NCBI GenBank assembly: GCA_018646195.1
Contig: JABGVH010000172.1
Coordinates: forward strand, 1-34,304
Length of the DNA: 34,304 nt
Source of the DNA: Halobacteriovoraceae bacterium
Lineage (GTDB): Bacteria > Bdellovibrionota > Bacteriovoracia > Bacteriovoracales > Bacteriovoracaceae
Reading direction: 5' to 3'
Each line of letters begins with the position of its first letter. The stretch's first letter is position 1. The position numbers and the translations under genes were made by a program. Shown in pieces: positions 7,601 to 16,701 of this stretch. The notes under the pieces were generated by a model that worked only from the letters and a program-made list of their open reading frames with translations, did no database searches and was not told the DNA's origin.

Positions 7601-8833
7601 CTAAATTTTATACTGTTCGAAATGGGGTAAGAAATTCTGCCAAGACTGATTGCGTTTTGAATCAAAAAACTCAGTCCAACGCCAAAATTGACGCCACTCC
7701 TTCGGATCGCTCTCGCTCTTTGTTAAATCAATTAAATATTTTATGCTATTTAGATAATGAAGATGCTTTTCGCCGTCGTTAATTAGTCCTGCCAATAATA
7801 ACTTCAGCTCACTGCGAACTTTTAATTTATGTTCTGAAGGGAGGTTGGCTATGGAAAAGTGATGGGGCTTTTCCAAAATATTAAAATCCATATGTTGGCC
7901 TATAAATTTAAACTGCGAAAAATAATCACACATATTTGGAATAGTATGGAAGTTGTAGGCTTGAACAGTACAGCCAATAAGTGCCTCTGTTAAATTGAGC
8001 TGCTTAAAATTGTTCTCAACTTCTTGTAAGTTTTTTTCTAGGGTTGCCCATTTTCCTGGATAGCGAACATACTCAAATAACGGACCTATTCCATCGACAG
8101 AAATTAACAATTTGACCTCTTTAAATTTAGGCCAAAGCTCATAGGCCTCTTTTGGAATCAGTGTCAAGTTTGTGTTAAAGCTTAAGCTAATCTTGGAGGT
8201 ATCTCTTTCTTTAACTAGACGTTTTAAAAAATTCCATGCCTCCTTAATTAAAAAAGGTTCTCCTCCTGCAAAATGAATTTGTTCCAAATTTGGAGAGACA
8301 TCAAAAATCTCCTCCCAAAACCATTTCGATTTGAACCAATCGAACCGTAAATTAGAGATATACTGAGGTTCACGAGTCATCTCTTTGAATTCATCTAGTA
8401 ATTTTTCAGATGAATGAGGAGCGCACATTCGACATGCCAAATTACAATGATTGCCAAGCCTCAAGTCGAGAATCCTAATATCTACAGGATTGGGAACGGC
8501 AGGATGATTTTTTTCTAGTTTTTGATAGAGTTCTTCAAAATCTTTATTAACACTTTGTCGTAAACTTATAATTCCAGCTCGTTCTCTATTCCAACAATAT
8601 TGGCAGGTTTTATTTTCTACGCCTGCGGCTAAGTCTTTTCTTATTTTTTGAAAATAATCTGCACTATAGGTACGGGTTATTGTTCCAGGATTACCGACGT
8701 ATAGGTCTTCCCCGCTCTCATCTTTTGCAGACATTAGGCTAGCTGGTCCGTGGCAACAAGGATATATCGCTCCACTGTTTGAAACAAATAATTGGTTCCA
8801 AGGGAGTATACAAAGTTTGGGATCATCGCTCAT
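7601..8833 (-). CDS. Radical SAM protein of the twitch-domain type
   Basis: About 410 residues. The 4Fe-4S/SAM motif CNLACRMC gives C130, C134 and C137 (numbering from ATG at 8833), followed by the SAM-binding FAGGEPFL. An N-terminal segment, CILPWNQLFVSNSGAIYPCC, and a later CQYCWNRE motif match the extra cysteine pattern of twitch/SPASM-like radical SAM proteins, which may bind a second cluster. Such enzymes modify peptides or small molecules through a 5'-deoxyadenosyl radical; the substrate here is unknown. An upstream ATG at 8854 adds seven residues and cannot be excluded; neither start has a strong ribosome site. It follows the small exported gene by a short gap, so it may be cotranscribed with the wall hydrolase pair. 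Confidence 0.87.
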   Translation of the reverse strand: MSDDPKLCILPWNQLFVSNSGAIYPCCHGPASLMSAKDESGEDLYVGNPGTITRTYSADYFQKIRKDLAAGVENKTCQYCWNRERAGIISLRQSVNKDFEELYQKLEKNHPAVPNPVDIRILDLRLGNHCNLACRMCAPHSSEKLLDEFKEMTREPQYISNLRFDWFKSKWFWEEIFDVSPNLEQIHFAGGEPFLIKEAWNFLKRLVKERDTSKISLSFNTNLTLIPKEAYELWPKFKEVKLLISVDGIGPLFEYVRYPGKWATLEKNLQEVENNFKQLNLTEALIGCTVQAYNFHTIPNMCDYFSQFKFIGQHMDFNILEKPHHFSIANLPSEHKLKVRSELKLLLAGLINDGEKHLHYLNSIKYLIDLTKSESDPKEWRQFWRWTEFFDSKRNQSWQNFLPHFEQYKI

Positions 8834-8870
8834 ATGGCCATTTTCCCACAGCATTTAAATATAAGCCAGA

Positions 8871-9293
8871 TTAAAGTTTGATGCGTTTATGAAGATTAAT
8901 ATCGTCGACGTCTATACTGATATGCCCTTTATCAAATATCCAACGCGGCTGCTTGATTTTTTTAGAGCCTTTATAGGCAAAAGGAAAGTCGCCTAGAAAT
9001 TTCTTACTATTGGTATCAAAAATGACAGCGCGATAGGTCTCAACCATAAAAGAGGTTCCAGCGGTCCCCGCAAAATAAACTAGCAGCTGTACTTTCGATT
9101 TTTTATTTAAAATTACTCTCTCAAACCTTGGTCTTCCCCCAACACTTTTAATTTTTTTCATTAATTTTTTATTCGAAAGTTTCTGCAAAAAGAAATGATC
9201 CATAAAAACAGTTACTCTCCACTCTTTCCCAATTGCTGGCAATGCTGACAATGGAGTGCAAATTACAAAAAACACTACAATTAGTTTTCTCAT
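8871..9293 (-). CDS. Small exported protein of unknown function
   Basis: A 140-residue protein with a clear N-terminal signal peptide: MRK, a hydrophobic run, then a likely cut after ALPAIGK or nearby. The mature part is basic and beta-rich with many Lys and no cysteine. I do not recognise a family. Its ATG overlaps the stop of the SleB-like hydrolase by 4 nt (ATGA), so the two are translationally coupled and probably act together outside the cytoplasm. A chaperone, inhibitor or wall-binding partner of the hydrolase is a reasonable guess, but no motif shows it. Confidence 0.75.
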   Translation of the reverse strand: MRKLIVVFFVICTPLSALPAIGKEWRVTVFMDHFFLQKLSNKKLMKKIKSVGGRPRFERVILNKKSKVQLLVYFAGTAGTSFMVETYRAVIFDTNSKKFLGDFPFAYKGSKKIKQPRWIFDKGHISIDVDDINLHKRIKL

Positions 9294-10798
9294 TTAGCTC
9301 CCTCATAGGCGGAACGCCATAGATTACTTTCGTAAGTCCAAGGAACCCCTTTATAAAATTTATGAGAAACTTGCTTATATACCCCATTGTAGCGCAGTCT
9401 TTTTCCATCGACGTCCTTGTCATTTACCTTCACTTTGACAATTGTTCCCTGGTGTCTCCAGCTAGGATAACGATAGGAGGCATGGTAATGATAGACTTTA
9501 TCAATAGTATTTTTGGGCCCAAAGTTTTGATGAGGGTAAGAGATGTAGGCCTTTATCGCCCGGATTAGTTCCGGTCTGCCAGTCGACGACAGAAGAGTTG
9601 ACTCCCAATTACCTTCCCTATCCTTCCCGTTATACATAGAAAATTGACTATCTTGTAATATGATATCAATTTCATTTGGGTTTATTTCATCACCTCTATC
9701 TTTAGCATACTTAAGGCGATTATCAATCACCTTCATAACTGCATGCATTTCGCGCCATTTGTTTCGTGAAAGTATTCCTGCTTCTCCCACAGACGAGGCC
9801 ACCATCGCCATAAATCTTTTTTCATGAGGATTTAGTTTCTTGTACATATTTTCATAAACATTATCTCTATTGGGATGATTTATGGTCCCTAGAGCATCTT
9901 GTATTGATTCCCAGCATTGATTTAAGCTGGCGTAATCATTTTCTACTTTCATTTTTTCTTTTTTTGCCAAAACATGGCATCCCTTTAGCCAATTTTTAAC
10001 AGGTCCCAATGGAACTACATCTGGGCGCTCAGGAACAGCTTCTTCTGCCGCTTCTAAATTTTCTTCGCGACAAGGAGGCTTACTTTCAACCACCGTCGGA
10101 ACTTTATTTACGGCACTGATAAGATCGTTAATATCACGCCTCATATAAAATATTTTTGATACCTTTGTCCCGTCCTCTTGAATCTCAGGAATTAAGATTG
10201 GAACCCATTTCCCACCTCTGTAATTATCAACGTCAATTTTATAAGTCCCCTTGGCAATTTTCTTCCATACATACCCCTTGCCACTATTTTTTAGGTCGAC
10301 GACAATCGGAGATTCTTCCAATGTCCTGACATGGGTCGCCGAGTTGGTTTTTTGCTTATAATCGTCAACTGAGGTGAACCAGTTTTTGTAAAATTGGATT
10401 TTAGACAGACCACTCTTTAGCTTTTTGGCTTTTTCAAAAAGCTCATCAGTATCTATTTTTTTATTATCGTAATCATGGATATCGATAGTCCTATCTTTTG
10501 TTTCGGTATGGTAATAAACCCAACCGGTTTTCTTCTTTCCTTTGACCGAGACTTCAACCTTTATTCCTATGCCTTTCGTTTTGCGGGTATCAAAGCCTAT
10601 TATTTTAGCCTCGGTGCCTGCTGGAATCGTCGATAAGACATTGCCTTCGTAATTGCGAGGGAAATAGCTACTAGAGCGCAAAGAGACTCCGCTGGGATCA
10701 GTAATAATGATCTTTTCTAATCTCTTAAAGGAATCTACTCCCAGAAAAAGGAAGCAGGCCAATACTAGAAAAATTTTAGAACCTATGTCAGAACTCAA
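9290..10798 (-). CDS. Exported SH3b plus SleB-like (Hydrolase_2) cell wall hydrolase
   Basis: A 502-residue exported protein with a short hydrophobic N-terminal signal or anchor. Residues about 30-100 form an SH3b-like wall-binding domain (GVSLRSS, VLSTIPAGTEAKIIGF, GWVYYH). The C-terminal third resembles the SleB/CwlJ Hydrolase_2 domain: ASSVGEAG with the candidate catalytic E339, then VIDNRL, ILQDSQFSMYNG, HYHASYRYPSW and SHKFYKG. That family cleaves peptidoglycan glycan strands. The middle region (100-330) is unassigned, with a second beta-rich stretch. The start codon is TTG with GGGAGAG upstream; no ATG is available before residue 200. It is first in a probable unit with the small exported protein and the radical SAM gene. 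Wall remodelling is the inferred role. Confidence 0.8.
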   Translation of the reverse strand: MSSDIGSKIFLVLACFLFLGVDSFKRLEKIIITDPSGVSLRSSSYFPRNYEGNVLSTIPAGTEAKIIGFDTRKTKGIGIKVEVSVKGKKKTGWVYYHTETKDRTIDIHDYDNKKIDTDELFEKAKKLKSGLSKIQFYKNWFTSVDDYKQKTNSATHVRTLEESPIVVDLKNSGKGYVWKKIAKGTYKIDVDNYRGGKWVPILIPEIQEDGTKVSKIFYMRRDINDLISAVNKVPTVVESKPPCREENLEAAEEAVPERPDVVPLGPVKNWLKGCHVLAKKEKMKVENDYASLNQCWESIQDALGTINHPNRDNVYENMYKKLNPHEKRFMAMVASSVGEAGILSRNKWREMHAVMKVIDNRLKYAKDRGDEINPNEIDIILQDSQFSMYNGKDREGNWESTLLSSTGRPELIRAIKAYISYPHQNFGPKNTIDKVYHYHASYRYPSWRHQGTIVKVKVNDKDVDGKRLRYNGVYKQVSHKFYKGVPWTYESNLWRSAYEGAK

Positions 10799-10829
10799 AA
10801 ATTAACTCTCCCACTCATAAAAACTAACG

Positions 10830-10847
10830 ATTAACTTATCGGTTAAT
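10830..10847. promoter_or_regulatory. Inverted repeat in divergent intergenic region
   Basis: ATTAAC-N6-GTTAAT is a perfect 6-bp inverted repeat, 32 bp upstream of the hydrolase start. It lies in the 209-bp region between two divergent genes and could be an operator. A second dyad, GCCTAAA and TTTAGGC, lies further along at about 10890-10918. Function is unknown. Confidence 0.3.
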
Positions 10848-10995
10848 GAGCAGTTTAAAAGAAGGTCTTTTTAACTCAATAAAAAGAGCCTAAATACTCG
10901 AAAAGAGGGCACTTTTAGGCCCAATAAAAAATAACCTTATACTATTGATTTTGGGTAGTTAAGCAAGGGCTTCAGCTTTTTCCAGCGTTAGGCCC

Positions 10996-11001
10996 TATAA
11001 T
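10996..11001 (+). promoter_or_regulatory. Consensus TATAAT 6 nt before a start codon
   Basis: A perfect -10 hexamer is followed by TTCTC-type sequence and then ATG at 11008. Initiation 7 nt downstream would place the first base on the A of ATG. There is no purine-rich ribosome site, so a leaderless mRNA is likely. Confidence 0.55.
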
Positions 11002-11007
11002 TCTCTC

Positions 11008-11190
11008 ATGAACAAATTAGCGCAAAAAGATGATTCAGATCAGACCGTAGCATCCGAGGACCAGGATGAGGGCCTCGCTCAGTTTGAAAAAGATTTGGAC
11101 CTAGCACTCTCTGAAACTGTAGAGAAAGAAGTTGATAGGCAAATTGATGAAGAGCTCGACAAGAAGACGGAAGAGCTACTTAGGACTTAA
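11008..11190 (+). CDS. Small acidic protein of unknown function
   Basis: A 60-residue protein very rich in Asp and Glu, with a C-terminal amphipathic helix (EKEVDRQIDEELDKK). It has no signal peptide or cysteine. A perfect TATAAT 6 nt before the ATG supports it as a real, probably leaderless gene. Its last 11 bases overlap the 3' end of the convergent SDR gene. No family recognised; the charge resembles small protein-binding or chaperone-like factors, but that is speculation. Confidence 0.6.
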   Translation: MNKLAQKDDSDQTVASEDQDEGLAQFEKDLDLALSETVEKEVDRQIDEELDKKTEELLRT

Positions 11191-11965
11191 AAAAATCCTT
11201 CCAATTTTTTGAAAGAAAAAAACGCCCGCCTTTGGCAAGCATTTGTGGGCTTAGCTTATTTAACTGAATCATTAACTTTCCATTTAAAGTGGGAAATATG
11301 GTGCCCTTTCCGGATTCTATCCCGCTCTTTATTTCTGCCGCGACTGTTTCCGGCTGAGACCTAAACTTTTCAAATAATGGATTCTGAATCAATTTATCGG
11401 CGGCATGGACAATAGGGGTCTCTACAAAGCCAGGGGCCACTAGCACCACCCTTAGACTCGACTTTTCAATTTCCAGCTCCTGCTGAAGACCAGCAGTAAA
11501 ACCAACTACTGCATGTTTACTGGCGCCATAGGCTGTCATATAGGGCGCTGGGATATAACCATTTACCGAGGCCATATTTACAATCACTCCCTCTTCACCC
11601 ATTTTCTCCATCGCTACTCTTGTGCCATAGACTACTCCGTTAATATTAACTTTAAGTACTTGGTCGAACTTCTCTAAATCGAATTCTCTAAAACTTTCGA
11701 CCACTGCGATACCAGCGTTATTAAACCAAATAGTAGGTGTTCCGTAACTAGAGATGATTTTTTCAGCGACTGTTTTTAGCTCTTCGAGCTTAGAGACATC
11801 ACAGGATAGTGCAATCACTCCAGGAAACTCTTCTTTAAGTGACTCGAGACTCTCTTGTGAAAGATCCAATGCTATAACGAGGTGATCCAAGATATAAAGT
11901 CTCACTAACTCTTTTCCTATCCCACTCGCGCCGCCTGTAATGACAGCGATTGGTTGACTGCTCAT
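11180..11965 (-). CDS. Short-chain dehydrogenase/reductase
   Basis: About 261 residues with a classical SDR Rossmann fold: cofactor motif TGGASGIG near the N-terminus, a conserved acidic residue in ALDLS that suggests NAD(H), CDVS, NNAG, the catalytic Ser in VNMASVNG, and YGASK with the catalytic Tyr and Lys. The C-terminal tail is basic and aromatic (FFLSKNWKDFF) and could touch the membrane. The chosen ATG lies 1 nt after the alpha/beta hydrolase stop with a weak AAGTGAG site; a GTG at 11977 would add four residues. It is probably cotranscribed with that hydrolase, so both may act on the same lipid-like or xenobiotic substrate. Confidence 0.9.
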   Translation of the reverse strand: MSSQPIAVITGGASGIGKELVRLYILDHLVIALDLSQESLESLKEEFPGVIALSCDVSKLEELKTVAEKIISSYGTPTIWFNNAGIAVVESFREFDLEKFDQVLKVNINGVVYGTRVAMEKMGEEGVIVNMASVNGYIPAPYMTAYGASKHAVVGFTAGLQQELEIEKSSLRVVLVAPGFVETPIVHAADKLIQNPLFEKFRSQPETVAAEIKSGIESGKGTIFPTLNGKLMIQLNKLSPQMLAKGGRFFLSKNWKDFFKS

Positions 11966-11966
11966 T

Positions 11967-12809
11967 TTATGACTCACTTGTTTGCTGAATAAATTCTAAT
12001 ATTTTTTGATTTACTAGCTGATGATTTTGTTGGTGAACCCAATGACCACCTTCTATTACCTCTAATTCAAAATTGGTAGCAATTTTTTTTAATTCGGTCT
12101 CATCGGCGGGTTCCAGGAACGGATCATCCTTACCGCAAATTGACAGTAGTGGAAATTCTACCGCTGTACTGGTGTAGTGCTCAGGACACTCGTAAAAAGC
12201 CTGCTGATATTGGTTTATCGCCTTCCCCATTTTAATTGCCTCTCGACTCTCAAGACCCCTCGGTTTTCCACCTTTGGCAAAAACTCTGGAAGTTATTTGC
12301 TTTTCATACCTATTCCAAAACTTTTCTGCCAATAGAGGAATTTGAAAGAGGGCGATATACCAGCTTTTTGCCACTTGTTTTGGGTTGAAAACCCTGCGTA
12401 TCATTTGGCTTGGAGATACTCCATTTATTAAAACCAATCCTTGAAGCCGGTCTTTTAAATGAACGGCCAGATTCCAGCTATAGAGTGAACCAATATCGTG
12501 GCCAATCACAATGACTTTTCTTTTTTTGCGTTTATCTATTTCGTCCAGTATTTGAAGATGGTCTAAAAGGTGTCCATGAAGTCCATACCGTTTAGGATTA
12601 CGAGGGGAAATACTCTTTCCAACTCCCCTATTCCATGGCGAGACAATCGGATAGTCCTTAAAAAATTTCCATTGTTCTAAATAGGACTGTGGGCAATCGG
12701 GAAAACCGTGTAAGAAAAATAGAAGAGGAAGGTCCTGGTCGTCAGAAAAACCAAGGGACTCTTCCCATGCCGTAAGTAATCCTCTCAACTCTTTTTCTTG
12801 CGTAATCAT
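11967..12809 (-). CDS. Alpha/beta hydrolase, epoxide-hydrolase/dehalogenase-like
   Basis: A 280-residue alpha/beta hydrolase. The oxyanion motif is HGFPD near residue 35. The nucleophile elbow is GHDIGS, with Asp rather than Ser, which is the mark of epoxide hydrolases and haloalkane dehalogenases. The acid is likely in CGKDDPFL and the base His in EGGHWVHQQ. A helical cap lies between (residues about 140-205). These enzymes open epoxides or cleave C-halogen bonds through an ester intermediate. GGAG lies before ATG; this site sits in a short imperfect dyad at about 12809-12826. The SDR gene follows immediately and the barrel gene lies 21 nt upstream, so a three-gene unit is likely. Confidence 0.87.
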   Translation of the reverse strand: MITQEKELRGLLTAWEESLGFSDDQDLPLLFFLHGFPDCPQSYLEQWKFFKDYPIVSPWNRGVGKSISPRNPKRYGLHGHLLDHLQILDEIDKRKKRKVIVIGHDIGSLYSWNLAVHLKDRLQGLVLINGVSPSQMIRRVFNPKQVAKSWYIALFQIPLLAEKFWNRYEKQITSRVFAKGGKPRGLESREAIKMGKAINQYQQAFYECPEHYTSTAVEFPLLSICGKDDPFLEPADETELKKIATNFELEVIEGGHWVHQQNHQLVNQKILEFIQQTSES

Positions 12810-12830
12810 AGGGTCTCCGAGAGTCCCATC

Positions 12831-13856
12831 CTACCAGGCGATCTTTAAACCGACATTTACCGACACTGTATCATTGGTAAAACCATTATTTACCTGAGCA
12901 TAAACCCTCAGCGCCCAGAGATTAAGTTGAAAGCCAGCAAAGGCCCTGCCTGTCAAAAAAGTAGGTCCTTCTTCAGAGCCTAGGTCTAAGTTAGCCGTAC
13001 CTGATCCACCCGGTACCGAAATATTACCTGTTACATTTGCTATAGACTTGGCTCCACCAAATGCCAGATCCGCGCCAAGGCCACCATATAAAGTTAGCAG
13101 GTAGAGTAATCTAACATTCGAAGAGACTTCAAAAGGAATTGAAATAGTTGATACCTCCGCTCCTACTTTCGCAGTACCATCGAATGTACCATCATTTCCT
13201 GCCACACTAACTGTTTTGCTCATGCTCTTGGTAAATGAAAGGTCCATACCGGCATAATCAAATCCAGAGGTAAAATCAACTCCACCCCATTGTAAAATTC
13301 CGGCCACTACCGACTTAGGTTGAATATACTTATATTGAAGGTGCATCCCAAAGGCCGTCACGTCAGCTTCAAGACCATTTTTTTTGGGGGCTCCGACTTT
13401 CATGAAATTGATAAATCCTGTGAAGTCATCTAAGTCGTAACCCCAAAGTTCATCTCCAAATATTCCTAAGTTTAGACCTACAAGTACTGAAGTATTGACC
13501 CCAAAACCTCTAAACTGATTGCTCTTAACGTCTCCGCTAATCAGATCTCCCATGGAATTATTGCCAACATCAGCGCCAATCCCAACCGACGCGCCTACAA
13601 CAAACAAATTTATATTCGAAGCATAATCTGCTCCCAATCCCTTTACCGCGGCAACCCCAGCATTTGACATGCCTTTTAGGTATGAGCTTTGATCGGCGTC
13701 AGGTAAGTCTTTATTCACCTCATCCTCTAGCGCATCACAGAGAGCACCGACACAGAGGCCTGTTCTATTTATAATCTTAAAAAGTTGTGCCTCAGAAGTT
13801 GTAGGAATTAAGGCGCTAAATATAAGCATCGTCAGAGTAAGTAGTGTCCACTTCAT
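12831..13856 (-). CDS. Outer-membrane beta-barrel protein
   Basis: A 341-residue protein with a signal peptide ending in TTSEA (cut before QLF). The mature protein is Gly-rich with alternating hydrophobic strands (NLFVVGASVGIGADVG, FGVNTSVLVGLNLGIFG, FAGFQLNLWALRVYAQV). It ends in the aromatic residue of VGLKIAW, as expected of a barrel recognised by the BAM machinery. Two cysteines in TGLCVGALCDAL near residue 35 may form a disulfide. The family resembles uncharacterised Lipid-A/porin-like barrels, and I cannot assign a ligand. Its gene is divergent from the large kinase, with 187 bp between them. Confidence 0.82.
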   Translation of the reverse strand: MKWTLLTLTMLIFSALIPTTSEAQLFKIINRTGLCVGALCDALEDEVNKDLPDADQSSYLKGMSNAGVAAVKGLGADYASNINLFVVGASVGIGADVGNNSMGDLISGDVKSNQFRGFGVNTSVLVGLNLGIFGDELWGYDLDDFTGFINFMKVGAPKKNGLEADVTAFGMHLQYKYIQPKSVVAGILQWGGVDFTSGFDYAGMDLSFTKSMSKTVSVAGNDGTFDGTAKVGAEVSTISIPFEVSSNVRLLYLLTLYGGLGADLAFGGAKSIANVTGNISVPGGSGTANLDLGSEEGPTFLTGRAFAGFQLNLWALRVYAQVNNGFTNDTVSVNVGLKIAW

Positions 13857-13997
13857 ATAAACATCCTGTTAAGTCAAAGGCATCTTAATAGAGACCCATC
13901 TGCTATTCATTTTAATCTTCTTTATTTTCTTCGCCATCGGCAAATTTTGTCACTCAAAGTGTTGATATTATTAACCTTATACTTGACCCCTGAAGTT

Positions 13998-14003
13998 TAT
14001 AAT
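13998..14003 (+). promoter_or_regulatory. -10 TATAAT upstream of the kinase gene
   Basis: A perfect TATAAT lies 40 bp before the kinase ATG, predicting a 5' leader of about 34 nt. A TTGACC at 13983-13988 is too close to act as its -35, and no well-spaced -35 is seen. The leader holds no strong Shine-Dalgarno. Confidence 0.4.
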
Positions 14004-14043
14004 AATTAAACTTTAGGCCTTAAAAAACCGAAAAGCTTAACAG

Positions 14044-16701
14044 ATGAGTGATGACGACGAAATTGAAATTCCCGAGGAAGACGCCCAGGATAATGGGATC
14101 GAATTTTCAGATGAAGATTTATCTTCCGAGCTAGAGGTTGGCGATCAATCTCAAAGTTCAATATCCCGTGCAAAATTGACGGCTCAAAATATTAAAGATG
14201 GCGAAGATCCAGACGCCCCCGATGATGATAGCTTACTCGATTTTGAAGACAGTATGGATAGCGAGCTCATTCTCGGCGAGAAAATGAGCAAGGAAGCCGA
14301 AGTTTCCGACCGCCAACGGCTAATTCAAGAGGCCCGGATGCGAAAAGAGGCGCGCGCTAGAGGAGAAGTCCCCGAAGGCGAAGAGGAACCCGAAGAAGAG
14401 GAAGAAGAAGAAGAGGATGATAATGTCTATCCAAAGCGATATGGAAAATACTTAGTTCTTGACCATTTAACTGATGGAGGTATGGCAAAAATTTGTATTG
14501 CCCGTTATCTCGGTGAAGAGGCCAATAAAATGGTCGCCATAAAAATGGTACAGAAGAAATTCTCGGCAGACCCAGATTTTAAACAAATGTTTATAGACGA
14601 ACTAAAAGTTTCTTTTGGTTTACAGCACCCTAATATAGCCACCACTTTCGACTATGGCTCCATTAATAGTAGGCTCTATGTCTCTATGGAATTTATCCAT
14701 GGTCGTGACCTGGACCAAATTACAAAACGCCTCAACGAGCAAGGCAAAAAATGGTCAATTCCTGCCGCCTGTTACTGCATAAGCAAAGCAGCTGAGGCAC
14801 TCCATTACGCCCATACATTTAAAGACAACCTTTCTGGAGAATGCCTTAAAATTGTTCACCGGGACATTTCTCCCCATAATATTATGCTGACCTATGACGG
14901 GAACCCAAAACTTATCGATTTCGGTATCGCCTCCGCTGATCCAGAGGAAGAGAAAAAAGAAGAGGATTCTTCCGAAGAACCCGAGCTTGATGAAAATGGA
15001 GAGGTAGTTGCGGGAGGTTCTGAAGCGACAGCTGACGAAGAAGAAGCACCTGAAGAAGAAGAGCAGGCGATAAAAGGTAAAATCTCTTATATGGCCCCTG
15101 AGATTCTTGAGGGAAAGGAAGTAGATGGTCGTTATGATCTATTTGCCTTAGGACTTTCCCTGTACGAAATGCTAGTTGGAGAAAGAGTTTTTCTAGGCGA
15201 AACAGATATCGATACCCTACGCCAAATTATGCTCTGCCAGATCGAACGCCCCTCAAATAAAAGAGAAGATATTCCCGAATATCTCGATGAAATAATTTTA
15301 AAATGCCTCGAACGAGACCCCGTTAATCGCTACGCCAATATGGAGAAATTTAACAGGGATTTGACCAAATTCTTATTTAAAGAATACCCCGACTTCAATG
15401 CCGCCGATGTTGGTCCTTTTGTATCTGAAATTTTTGCAGAAGAAATAGCCCGTGACCGCGATAAATTTATGGAATACGGCAAGATTGATATGGTCGCCGT
15501 GGTTAAGGAGATCGAAGAAGAAGAAGCCCGTAAAAAAGAAATTGCTGAGAGTGGCGACGGAGAGAAAACTCGTCAAATAAAAATCATGAACTTTGATTTT
15601 GCGGAAGTTCATTCGGCCCTCGATGGTGGAATCGAAGCATTAGTTTTAGACTTCGATGCTAAACTTTCAAGAGCAGAGCTGGCAAAGAAAAACCGGGAAG
15701 CTCAGCAATCCAATATGCTCAAAATGATTGAAAAGAAGTCCGGTGGCGGAGGAAATGCCACCAGTATTTTTTCACTACTTGATATCGAAGAATCTGAACT
15801 GGCTGCCCCCAAGAAAGAAAAAATTAAGCGCCCTCGTAAGCCAATGACCCCTGAAGCTAAAAAGCTACTTTTTGCGATTGCAGGTGTCTTTGTATTGGGT
15901 GTCTTAATATTCTCCGGTCAATTTGATTCACTCCCTGGAAAGATTGCGGGTATGATAGACAACTTGCCTTTTATGAAAGACCAGCCAGCACCAGTTGCAG
16001 AGGTGGCAAAGCCGGTACTTGTAGCACCAGAGGTTATTGAACCCGCTCCAGTGGCGGAAAATCCAGCAAAAGAAGGTGAACCCGAAACTCTAAATAATGT
16101 AATCAATACAGTCGAGGCCACGGTAGAGAAAGTAAAAGAAGAAGTTGTCAATAAAGGAACAGACGCTGACCTAGGGAAAGTCGCCAAAACAATTGAGTCA
16201 GGAGTCAAAGAGGTTGGTGCCGAAGTTCAAAAGGGTGTTGCCCATGAAGTGAAAGATGTCACTGAGAAAATTACTGAAATCAAAAAAACACATATCAAAA
16301 ATATTGCCAAGACCCCGGCTCAAATTAAGGCCGATCTCGATGCAAAATTTAAAGCGATTGAAGAGAGCGATAAGAAAAACCAAGTTGTTAAAATCGATCC
16401 GTCTCAGGTAAAAGAACAGGCCCCAGATAGCGCTCCAAAAGGCGAGACCGCGACGATTGAAAAGAAACCTGAGGCAAACTCGCGGAAACCTGCCTCATTA
16501 GAGAAAAATGGCCAGGAAGAAGACTCGGCCAAGGCGCTTAAGCTAAAAATGGCTGAAAAGTTCAAAACGATTGACCAAGAGGATGCAGTTGACCCCAATG
16601 ACGCTGAAAAAATTCGTGATGAGAAGTCTACTCTGGGTAGAGTTAAGACCTTTATGAAATCCAGAAAATTTTATAAAAAATTCATGCAATTAATCGAATA
16701 A
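14044..16701 (+). CDS. Hanks-type Ser/Thr protein kinase with acidic activation-segment insertion and one membrane helix
   Basis: An 885-residue membrane kinase. Residues 1-127 are an acidic low-complexity region. The kinase domain starts near 130: glycine loop about 143-150, ATP-anchoring K167 in VAIKMV, HRDISPHN with catalytic D274 and N279, and D292-F-G-I. From DFG to APE (E353) there are 61 residues instead of the usual 20-35, because an acidic run of about 40 residues is inserted. The catalytic domain ends near 450. One transmembrane helix lies at about 608-625. The outer C-terminal part is Lys/Glu/Pro/Ala-rich with predicted coiled coils and no PASTA repeats. The stop directly abuts the convergent HAMP-like gene. 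Substrate is unknown. Confidence 0.92.
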   Translation: MSDDDEIEIPEEDAQDNGIEFSDEDLSSELEVGDQSQSSISRAKLTAQNIKDGEDPDAPDDDSLLDFEDSMDSELILGEKMSKEAEVSDRQRLIQEARMRKEARARGEVPEGEEEPEEEEEEEEDDNVYPKRYGKYLVLDHLTDGGMAKICIARYLGEEANKMVAIKMVQKKFSADPDFKQMFIDELKVSFGLQHPNIATTFDYGSINSRLYVSMEFIHGRDLDQITKRLNEQGKKWSIPAACYCISKAAEALHYAHTFKDNLSGECLKIVHRDISPHNIMLTYDGNPKLIDFGIASADPEEEKKEEDSSEEPELDENGEVVAGGSEATADEEEAPEEEEQAIKGKISYMAPEILEGKEVDGRYDLFALGLSLYEMLVGERVFLGETDIDTLRQIMLCQIERPSNKREDIPEYLDEIILKCLERDPVNRYANMEKFNRDLTKFLFKEYPDFNAADVGPFVSEIFAEEIARDRDKFMEYGKIDMVAVVKEIEEEEARKKEIAESGDGEKTRQIKIMNFDFAEVHSALDGGIEALVLDFDAKLSRAELAKKNREAQQSNMLKMIEKKSGGGGNATSIFSLLDIEESELAAPKKEKIKRPRKPMTPEAKKLLFAIAGVFVLGVLIFSGQFDSLPGKIAGMIDNLPFMKDQPAPVAEVAKPVLVAPEVIEPAPVAENPAKEGEPETLNNVINTVEATVEKVKEEVVNKGTDADLGKVAKTIESGVKEVGAEVQKGVAHEVKDVTEKITEIKKTHIKNIAKTPAQIKADLDAKFKAIEESDKKNQVVKIDPSQVKEQAPDSAPKGETATIEKKPEANSRKPASLEKNGQEEDSAKALKLKMAEKFKTIDQEDAVDPNDAEKIRDEKSTLGRVKTFMKSRKFYKKFMQLIE

